Source of the DNA: Candidatus Omnitrophota bacterium
GTDB lineage: Bacteria > Omnitrophota > Gorgyraeia > Gygaellales > Profunditerraquicolaceae
Assembly: GCA_028716305.1 (NCBI GenBank)
Contig: JAQUQA010000023.1
Coordinates: 1 to 11,207, forward strand
DNA: 11,207 bases
Reading direction: 5' to 3'
Shown piece after piece: positions 6,147 through 11,207 of this stretch. Each line of letters opens with the position of its first letter. Position 1 is the first letter of the stretch. The position numbers and the translations under genes were made by a program. The notes beneath the pieces were generated by a model. The model was not told where the DNA came from. It saw only the letters and a program-made list of their open reading frames with translations, and searched no databases.

Positions 6147-7415
6147 ATGAATATCGTCATCGTGGGCACGCAATGGGGGGATGAGGGAAAGGGCAAGGTT
6201 ATCGATATCTTGTCTCAACAGGTGGATTGTGTCGTGCGTTACCAGGGGGGCAGCAACGCGGGGCACACGGTTGTCGTCGACGGAAAAGAGTATATTTTTC
6301 ATCTTATTCCTTCCGGGATCCTGCACCGCGGCAAGACCTGCTGTATCGGTAACGGGGTGGTGATCGATCCACAGCTGTTGATTAAAGAGATTGACGGCCT
6401 GGACGCGGCCAAGATCGATATCCGCAGGCGCCTGAAGATATCCGACTTGGCGCATGTGATCATGCCGTATCACAAGATCCTCGATAAACTCCGGGAAACA
6501 AAACGCGTGCATAAGATCGGTACCACCGGAAGGGGGATCGGCCCCTGTTACAGCGATAAAATAAACCGTTGCGGCATCAGGATGATCGACCTGCTGAATC
6601 CGGAGATCTTCAAGGAGAAGTTGCGGGACAATCTTAAGGAAAAGAACGAAATTTTCAAAAAAGTTTACGGGCATAAGGAATTCAGCTTTAACGAGATCTG
6701 CAATGTCTACCTTCGATACGCAAAGGTCCTTGCCCCTTATATTTGCAATACCTCATTACTCCTCTCAAAATTTACCGAGAAAAAAAAGGATATCCTTTTT
6801 GAAGGGGCACAGGGGACTTTTCTTGATATTGATTTCGGAACGTATCCATTTGTTACTTCTTCTTCGGCAACTTCCGGAGGCGCCTGTATCGGAACGGGCA
6901 TCGCCCCGGTTTTTATCGATAAGGTCATGGGGGTGGCCAAGGCTTATACTACCAGGGTAGGGGAAGGCCCGTTTCCGACTGAATTTTCCGGAGAATTCGG
7001 AAATTTTATCCGCGAGAAGGGAAATGAATTCGGAGCTACTACCGGGAGGCCGCGCCGCTGCGGGTGGCTCGACGCGGTAATGGTCAAAGAGGCGATCCGT
7101 TTAAACGGCATCAGGGAACTGGCGATCATGAAGCTGGATATCTTAGACGGCTTAAAGAAGATCAATGTCTGCACCGGCTATAAATATAAAGGAAAGCTGT
7201 TTAAAGAATTTCCCGCTGATTACGAGGCCTTGTCCTCAGCCAGGCCGGTTTATAAAGAATTACCGGGTTGGCCGGGGTCAATCGAGGGGGTCAGGGAATA
7301 CAAAGAGCTCCCCGCGCAATTAAAGAATTATGTCGGATATCTCCAGGATACCTTACGGGTGAAGGTTTCGATTATTTCCTTGGGGTCAAACCGTTCCGAG
7401 ACGATTTTTCTTTAA
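6147..7415 (+). CDS. purA: Adenylosuccinate synthetase
   Basis: Joins IMP and aspartate with GTP hydrolysis to make adenylosuccinate, the first committed step from IMP to AMP; cytoplasmic. The 422 residues match the usual bacterial length and the gene is intact. The N-terminal signature QWGDEGKGK contains the catalytic Asp12, and NAGHT carries the catalytic His40. TTGRGIGP (126-133), FEGAQGT (218-224) and FGTYPFVTSS (230-239) are the expected IMP-site segments. GATTGRPRRCGW (296-307) is the Arg-bearing loop that contacts aspartate and IMP. The C-terminal guanine-binding segment reads SLGSNRSET, where many homologues have GPDR. The start at 6147 has AAGGA at 6135-6139 upstream. No other purine gene is next to it, so operon context adds little. 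A long hairpin repeat lies between it and the previous gene. Confidence 0.98.
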   Translation: MNIVIVGTQWGDEGKGKVIDILSQQVDCVVRYQGGSNAGHTVVVDGKEYIFHLIPSGILHRGKTCCIGNGVVIDPQLLIKEIDGLDAAKIDIRRRLKISDLAHVIMPYHKILDKLRETKRVHKIGTTGRGIGPCYSDKINRCGIRMIDLLNPEIFKEKLRDNLKEKNEIFKKVYGHKEFSFNEICNVYLRYAKVLAPYICNTSLLLSKFTEKKKDILFEGAQGTFLDIDFGTYPFVTSSSATSGGACIGTGIAPVFIDKVMGVAKAYTTRVGEGPFPTEFSGEFGNFIREKGNEFGATTGRPRRCGWLDAVMVKEAIRLNGIRELAIMKLDILDGLKKINVCTGYKYKGKLFKEFPADYEALSSARPVYKELPGWPGSIEGVREYKELPAQLKNYVGYLQDTLRVKVSIISLGSNRSETIFL

Positions 7416-7444
7416 TTTTCGGGTAAATGCCGCGACAAAATTCC

Positions 7445-7473
7445 TTGACTAAACTTATTGATTATGTTATAGT
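7445..7473 (+). promoter_or_regulatory. Sigma70-type promoter for the OmpA-domain lipoprotein unit
   Basis: The -35 box TTGACT (7445-7450) and -10 box TATAGT (7468-7473) are separated by exactly 17 bp, each one mismatch from consensus. It lies in the only gap of region 1/2 free of heptamer repeats and 51 bp before the ATG. Transcription would start near 7480. GTTATA (7466-7471) overlapping the -10 box is mirrored by TATAAC (7490-7495); this may be an operator half-site pair or simply AT-rich chance. Confidence 0.8.
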
Positions 7474-7523
7474 TAAGTTCCAGCTAAATTATAACAATCG
7501 TTAAAAACAGGAGGCTGTTGTCC

Positions 7524-8162
7524 ATGAAAAGAAGATTGGGAGCAATAGCGGCAATATTAAGCTTAGTTTTCTTCATTTCCGGATGTACCTTTATCTTTCA
7601 AACGGGAAGGCGTTCCGATGTGCAGAAGATCCAGGAGTTGTCGGCACAGCTGGAAGAGTTGACCCGGACGCAGCAATTACTGGAGAACAGGTTGAGCCAG
7701 GAGATCAAAGATAAACAGGTGAGCTTGAAGATGATGGATAAAGGGCTGGTGATTACCGTTGTCGGGGACCTGCTTTTTGATTCCGGTAAGGCCAAGATTA
7801 GGCCGGAGGCCCACGGCGTTTTGAATAAAGTGGGGAAGGTGTTAAAAGAAAACGTTCCGAATAACTTAATCGGCATAGAAGGGCATACCGATAATATCCC
7901 GATCAAGTTTTCCGGATGGAAAACCAATTGGGAATTATCCACGGCGCGCGCTTTAAGCGTATTGCATTACCTGGTGGAAAACGAAAATATTTCTCCGGAA
8001 CGCCTCTCGGCAATCGGTTACGGAGAATTTCATCCGGTATCCGATAACGACAGCAAACAAGGCCGTCAGCTAAACCGCCGCGTAGAAATCGTGATTCTTC
8101 CGGAGTTGGTAAAGGTCAAGAGTTCCACGGGCACCGTGGAGCCGGCAAGTTACCTTAAATAG
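7524..8162 (+). CDS. OmpA/MotB-domain outer-membrane-type lipoprotein
   Basis: Likely tethers the envelope to peptidoglycan, as Pal and other OmpA-domain lipoproteins do. The 212-residue protein starts at ATG 7524, 9 nt after AGGAGG (7509-7514); an in-frame TTG at 7518 lies too close to that SD. The signal peptide MKRRLGAIAAILSLVFFISGC ends in a lipobox (ISGC, Cys21). Residues 32-70 are a charged heptad-like helix (KIQELSAQLEEL), probably a coiled-coil spacer. Residues 75-190 form the OmpA C-terminal domain: LLFDSGKAKIRPEA, IEGHTDNIPI, NWELSTARA and GRQLNRRVEI. The TDNIPI...NWELSTARA pattern is closest in my reading to MotB-like members, but there is no MotB-type transmembrane helix and no MotA neighbour. 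It has its own promoter and is followed 33 nt later by a coiled-coil membrane protein. Confidence 0.92.
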   Translation: MKRRLGAIAAILSLVFFISGCTFIFQTGRRSDVQKIQELSAQLEELTRTQQLLENRLSQEIKDKQVSLKMMDKGLVITVVGDLLFDSGKAKIRPEAHGVLNKVGKVLKENVPNNLIGIEGHTDNIPIKFSGWKTNWELSTARALSVLHYLVENENISPERLSAIGYGEFHPVSDNDSKQGRQLNRRVEIVILPELVKVKSSTGTVEPASYLK

Positions 8163-8195
8163 CAATTTCTCGAGGTTGCATAAAAGGGAGCATTC

Positions 8196-8579
8196 ATGGA
8201 AGAAGGCTTAAAGAACAGGGTTATTTTGATCCTGGGGATTTTATCTGTGATCTTTTTTGTTTCCACTATCGGCTCCTGCAGTAATGCCGGTCGTCAAAGG
8301 CAGGCACGCGATAAAGAAATGGTGACCCGCTTGGAATTGGAAGAAAAAATGAGTAAGTTCAGCCAGGAGAAAGCCGGCCTGGAGGAAAAACTGCAGGCCG
8401 CGGAAAAGCAGCTGCAGGAAGAGAAAACCGCACACGAGACAGCCCAAAAATCATTACGCCAGGAACAACTGGTCGGGGAGAGCCTGAAGAGCGAGCTGGA
8501 AAAGGTAACCCGGCTTAAAGAAACCCTCGAAGAAGATCTTAAAGAGGCTCTTAGTAAAGGTAAAACCTCGAAGAAATAA
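8196..8579 (+). CDS. Small membrane-anchored coiled-coil protein, possible lipoprotein
   Basis: Unrecognised 127-residue protein. Residues 8-26 are a hydrophobic segment (VILILGILSVIFFVSTIG) followed by GSC; IGSC (Cys28) is an imperfect lipobox, so it may be a lipoprotein or an N-terminally anchored protein. Residues 42-122 are almost wholly charged and helical with a coiled-coil pattern rich in Glu, Lys, Leu and Gln (LEEKLQAAEKQLQEE), ending in a basic tail (GKTSKK). The SD is GGGAG (8186-8190), with the same 12-nt leader ATAAAAGGGAGC as the gene at 2728. It lies between the OmpA-domain lipoprotein and a terminator, so the two probably form one transcript and may act together in the envelope. 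Coiled-coil composition prevents inference of family from short similarity. Confidence 0.8.
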   Translation: MEEGLKNRVILILGILSVIFFVSTIGSCSNAGRQRQARDKEMVTRLELEEKMSKFSQEKAGLEEKLQAAEKQLQEEKTAHETAQKSLRQEQLVGESLKSELEKVTRLKETLEEDLKEALSKGKTSKK

Positions 8580-8636
8580 TAAGATGAAAAAAATGATGAG
8601 ATGATGTCGAGAAAATGTACCTCTTAGTAACGAAAT

Positions 8637-8660
8637 AAGGGGAGAATATCCCCTTTTTTA
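8637..8660 (+). terminator. Intrinsic (Rho-independent) terminator, possible attenuator
   Basis: A 7-bp perfect stem, AAGGGGA (8637-8643) with TCCCCTT (8649-8655), closes a 5-nt loop (GAATA). A T tract runs 8654-8659, overlapping the stem end. It lies 58 nt after the coiled-coil gene and only 10 nt before the extended SD of the next gene, so it ends one unit and at the same time sits in the leader of the next. Confidence 0.88.
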
Positions 8661-8669
8661 TTAATGCTG

Positions 8670-8681
8670 AGGAGGTGATCC
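8670..8681 (+). promoter_or_regulatory. Extended Shine-Dalgarno of the DUF4912 gene
   Basis: AGGAGGTGATCC is a 12-nt perfect complement to the canonical 3' end of bacterial 16S rRNA (GGATCACCTCCT). This is far longer than the 5-6 nt matches of the other genes here. AGGAGG ends 9 nt before the ATG at 8685, so it also fixes the start. An upstream segment TACCTCTT (8618-8625) could pair with AGGAGGTG (8670-8677) through eight pairs including two G.U, enclosing the terminator. Confidence 0.85.
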
Positions 8682-8684
8682 CTG

Positions 8685-9716
8685 ATGGTTGTTTTACGCA
8701 AGCTGAAAGACAAGTTAACCAGGGCAATTAAGAAAAAGAAAACCAGGATTAAATCAGCTAAAGAACCCGCCCGCGCGAAAACAAAGATTAAAAAAGAACA
8801 GCCTCCTTTGGAGATGCCTAACGAAGTTCTGGGTGTTCCGGAAACAGCGGTAAAGGAAACAAAATTTTCTCATCCTGAAACAAGCAGGGCCACTGCGCGC
8901 GTTTTTGAGGAGTTACCATATGCCTATAACCAGGACCGGATGGTCCTGCAGGTGCGTGATCCGCGCTGGATACATTCATATTGGGAATTAACCTTAGGCA
9001 CCCTGGATCATTTCCGCGGCCAGCTTGGCGATGCCTTCTATTCCGCAAGAAGAATGCTCAGGGTTTATGATGTCAGTAATATAATCTTTAACGGTTCAAA
9101 TGCCCACAGGTTCTTTGATATCGAGATCGGACACGATGCCTCCAGCTGGTATATCGATACCAACGGCCCGGGCAGGTCCTGGTGCGTCGATCTGGGGTTG
9201 TTGTTGCCCGACGGAAGGTTCATTACGATCTTGCGTTCAAATACGGTACAGACCCCTTTGGAAGGTCCTTCTTGGATCACCGATGAAGAGTGGATGATTC
9301 CCGATGATATGTTTGCCCGCCTCTATGGGATGGGGTTTGGTTTTGGAAGAAGTTCTCCGGTCGGTAAGGCTTGGCAGGAGAGGATCAAACAGGTCCTTTT
9401 CTCCGGCGCACTTGCCTCTCCGGGTATGGCCTCGATGGCCAGTCCGGTAAGAAAAATGCAGAAGGAAAGAAAATTCTGGCTGGTGCTGAACACCGAATTG
9501 ATTGTTTACGGAGCGACCGAGCCGGATGCCAAGGTAACGATCCAGGGGCGCCCGTTGAAACTCAAGCCGGACGGAACTTTTTCTTTGCGTTTTGCGCTGC
9601 CGGATGGAGAGCAGGTGATACCGGTAGAAGCTACTTCCTCCGATGAATTGGAAACCAGGGTCATTACGCCGGTAGTCGAAAAAGAAACCAAATATAATTC
9701 CACAATCCGCCAATAA
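8685..9716 (+). CDS. DUF4912 protein with C-terminal Ig-like domain
   Basis: A 343-residue protein of the DUF4912 family, whose biochemical role is not established. Residues 1-42 are strongly basic (runs of Lys/Arg), with no signal peptide, so it is probably cytoplasmic and may bind an anionic partner. Residues 76-215 carry the DUF4912 pattern: LPYAYNQDRMVLQVRDPRWI, SYWELT, RRMLRVYDV, SSWYID and GRFITILRSN. Residues 262-330 look like a bacterial Ig/beta-sandwich module (GATEPDAKVTIQGRPL, LKPDGTFSLRFALPDG). The aromatic-rich core recalls carbohydrate-binding folds; that is inference. The GH57 branching enzyme starts 17 nt downstream, and this pairing is, as I recall, recurrent, which points to a role in alpha-glucan storage or branching. 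A very strong SD suggests efficient translation. No promoter is visible between the terminator and this gene. Confidence 0.88.
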   Translation: MVVLRKLKDKLTRAIKKKKTRIKSAKEPARAKTKIKKEQPPLEMPNEVLGVPETAVKETKFSHPETSRATARVFEELPYAYNQDRMVLQVRDPRWIHSYWELTLGTLDHFRGQLGDAFYSARRMLRVYDVSNIIFNGSNAHRFFDIEIGHDASSWYIDTNGPGRSWCVDLGLLLPDGRFITILRSNTVQTPLEGPSWITDEEWMIPDDMFARLYGMGFGFGRSSPVGKAWQERIKQVLFSGALASPGMASMASPVRKMQKERKFWLVLNTELIVYGATEPDAKVTIQGRPLKLKPDGTFSLRFALPDGEQVIPVEATSSDELETRVITPVVEKETKYNSTIRQ

Positions 9717-9733
9717 AACAAAAGAAGACAAAT

Positions 9734-11207
9734 ATGAATAAAGGATACCTGTGTCTGGTTTTGCATACGCATCTGCCTTTTGTCCGCCACCCCGAACATG
9801 AGGAGTTCCTGGAAGAAGATTGGCTGTACGAAGCGATTACGGAAACATACATCCCCTTAATTGACGTTTTCGAAGGGCTGATAAACGACAACGTTGATTT
9901 TCGGGTGACTATGTCGCTTACCCCAAGCCTTATTTCCATGCTTATGGATCCTTTGCTGCAGGAAAGGTATCTGAAGCATATCAATCAGCTGATTGAACTG
10001 GCGCATAAAGAAGTTGAAAGGACGCGTTGGCAGAACGAGTTTCAGCCTCTGGCGATAATGTATCTGAATAGTTTCTGCAAGGCCAGGGACATTTTTGAAA
10101 AATATCATCGGAATCTTGTCTTGGCGTTTAAAAGATTCCAGGAACTGGGAAAGGTTGAGATTATTACCTGCGGGGCGACACACGGATTTTTCCCCTTGAT
10201 GGACGTGAACAGGGAATCCGTCAGGGCCCAGGTAAAAGTAGCGGTCAGCCATTATGAAAGCGTCTTCGGAAAAAAGCCGGCGGGGATCTGGTTGCCTGAA
10301 TGCGGCTATCACCCGGGGCATGACGAGATACTCAAAGAAGCAGGCATAAGATATTTCTTTACCGATGCCCACGGGATACTGCACGGCACGCCGCGCCCCA
10401 AATACGGGGTTTTTGCCCCGGTTTATTGCAAATCCGGAGTGGCCTGTTTCGCCAGGGACCTGGAGTCTTCCAAACAGGTCTGGTCGTCTATCGAAGGATA
10501 TCCCGGTGATTATTTTTATCGGGAATTTTACCGGGATATCGGATTCGACCTGGACTATGAATATATCCGTCCGTATATACATCGCGACGGCATTAGGATA
10601 AATACCGGGATAAAATATTTCCGTATTTCAGGCAGTGAGAATAAGCAGGCTTATAACCCCCGGATGGCCAGGGAAAAGGCGGCCGAACATGCGGGGAACT
10701 TTATGTTCAACCGCGAGAAACAGGTGGAATTCCTGCATGGCCTGATGCATAAGAAACCGATCATTGTTTCCCCTTATGATGCCGAACTGTTCGGGCATTG
10801 GTGGTATGAAGGCCCGATGTGGCTGGATTTTCTGATGCGTAAGATCCATTTTGATCAGAGCACGATCCGGATGATCACCCCTTCGGAATACCTGTTGGAG
10901 AATCCCCGTAATCAGGTGGTCACTCCTTCGATGTCCAGCTGGGGATGGAAGGGGTATTCGGAGATGTGGTTGCAGGGGCCCAATGACTGGGTCTATCGGC
11001 ACCTGCACATGGCTTCGCAGCGGATGACCGAACTGGCAAAGCAATATTCGCAGAATTCGGTAAATGGTGTATTGAAACGTGCCTTAAACCAGGCCTTACG
11101 CGAGTTACTTCTGGCTCAGAGTTCGGATTGGGCCTTTATCTTAGGTACCGGTACTCATACTTCCTATGCAGTCCGCCGCACAAAAGAACATATCTTGAGG
11201 TTCCTGA
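9734..11207 (+). CDS. GH57 (DUF1957) 1,4-alpha-glucan branching enzyme, 3' truncated by the window
   Basis: Makes alpha-1,6 branches in glycogen-like alpha-glucan by glucanotransfer. The ATG at 9734 lies 17 nt after the DUF4912 stop with only a weak purine-rich SD (AGAAG), suggesting translational coupling. The frame is open to the right edge with 491 codons and no stop; family members are typically about 520-530 residues, so around 40 are missing. Signatures in order: LHTHLPFVRHPE (10-21), catalytic nucleophile Glu189 in WLPECGYHPGHDE (codon 10298-10300), acid/base Asp349 in SPYDAELFGHWWYEGPMW (codon 10778-10780), and the aromatic active-site segment SSWGWKGYSEMW. The C-terminal helical DUF1957 region begins near VYRHLHMASQ. 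The NPR/HPE-type N terminus and these motifs distinguish it from GH57 amylopullulanases. The classical GH13 GlgB is unrelated. No catalytic residue appears lost. Confidence 0.95.
   Translation, partial: MNKGYLCLVLHTHLPFVRHPEHEEFLEEDWLYEAITETYIPLIDVFEGLINDNVDFRVTMSLTPSLISMLMDPLLQERYLKHINQLIELAHKEVERTRWQNEFQPLAIMYLNSFCKARDIFEKYHRNLVLAFKRFQELGKVEIITCGATHGFFPLMDVNRESVRAQVKVAVSHYESVFGKKPAGIWLPECGYHPGHDEILKEAGIRYFFTDAHGILHGTPRPKYGVFAPVYCKSGVACFARDLESSKQVWSSIEGYPGDYFYREFYRDIGFDLDYEYIRPYIHRDGIRINTGIKYFRISGSENKQAYNPRMAREKAAEHAGNFMFNREKQVEFLHGLMHKKPIIVSPYDAELFGHWWYEGPMWLDFLMRKIHFDQSTIRMITPSEYLLENPRNQVVTPSMSSWGWKGYSEMWLQGPNDWVYRHLHMASQRMTELAKQYSQNSVNGVLKRALNQALRELLLAQSSDWAFILGTGTHTSYAVRRTKEHILRFL

Noticed and set aside
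6060..6674. 204-codon minus-strand open frame starting in purA and running into junction D
   Set aside because: It is a shadow of purA and of the repeat block, with no SD-supported start or family motif.
7518..7523. TTG start for the OmpA-domain lipoprotein
   Set aside because: It lies only 3 nt after AGGAGG; the ATG at 7524 has normal spacing and gives a typical MKRR signal peptide.
8584..8604. Six-codon ORF after the coiled-coil gene (possible leader peptide)
   Set aside because: It has no SD, low-complexity content (Lys/Met) and no regulatory codon run.
9857..10582. 241-codon minus-strand open frame
   Set aside because: It overlaps the GH57 gene, whose catalytic motifs are intact on the + strand; the minus translation has no recognisable domain.

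Overview
The window looks like chromosomal DNA of a Gram-negative-type, probably anaerobic bacterium. It carries two candidate envelope lipoproteins, one with an OmpA/MotB-like peptidoglycan-binding domain, plus exported proteins and strong Shine-Dalgarno (SD) sites. The best guess is Candidatus Omnitrophota or a neighbouring candidate phylum. That rests on a DUF4912 gene next to a GH57 (DUF1957) glucan branching enzyme, the class V aminotransferase/serA pair, and intergenic 7-bp repeats. It is an impression from gene content, not a measured placement. All recognised genes lie on the + strand.

Region 1 (1-7415), biosynthesis. It opens inside a class V aminotransferase, followed by serA (D-3-phosphoglycerate dehydrogenase); together they plausibly cover the first two steps of serine synthesis. 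Next is an exported two-part protein: a 5'-nucleotidase-like metallophosphoesterase domain that has lost most metal ligands, followed by two thioredoxin-fold-like domains without CxxC. Then come a homocitrate/isopropylmalate-synthase-type enzyme of 411 residues and purA (adenylosuccinate synthetase). All four junctions in this half carry blocks of 7-bp tandem repeats.

Region 2 (7416-8660), a compact envelope transcription unit. A near-consensus sigma70-type promoter (TTGACT, 17 bp, TATAGT) precedes an OmpA-domain lipoprotein and a short membrane-anchored coiled-coil protein, and a clear intrinsic terminator follows.

Region 3 (8637-11207), glycogen/alpha-glucan. A DUF4912 protein with an unusually long SD is followed 17 bp later by a GH57 branching enzyme that runs off the right edge. 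The terminator ends only 10 nt before this SD, so it sits in the likely leader of the glucan operon and could act as an attenuator.

The most unusual features are the 7-bp repeats and the third gene. At least five unrelated heptamer families are stacked in modular blocks. One 14-bp boundary motif (GAACGCSGNRCGAA) recurs at all four junctions of region 1 and is absent from the four junctions to its right. The degenerate phosphoesterase/thioredoxin-like fusion may begin translation inside one of these arrays.
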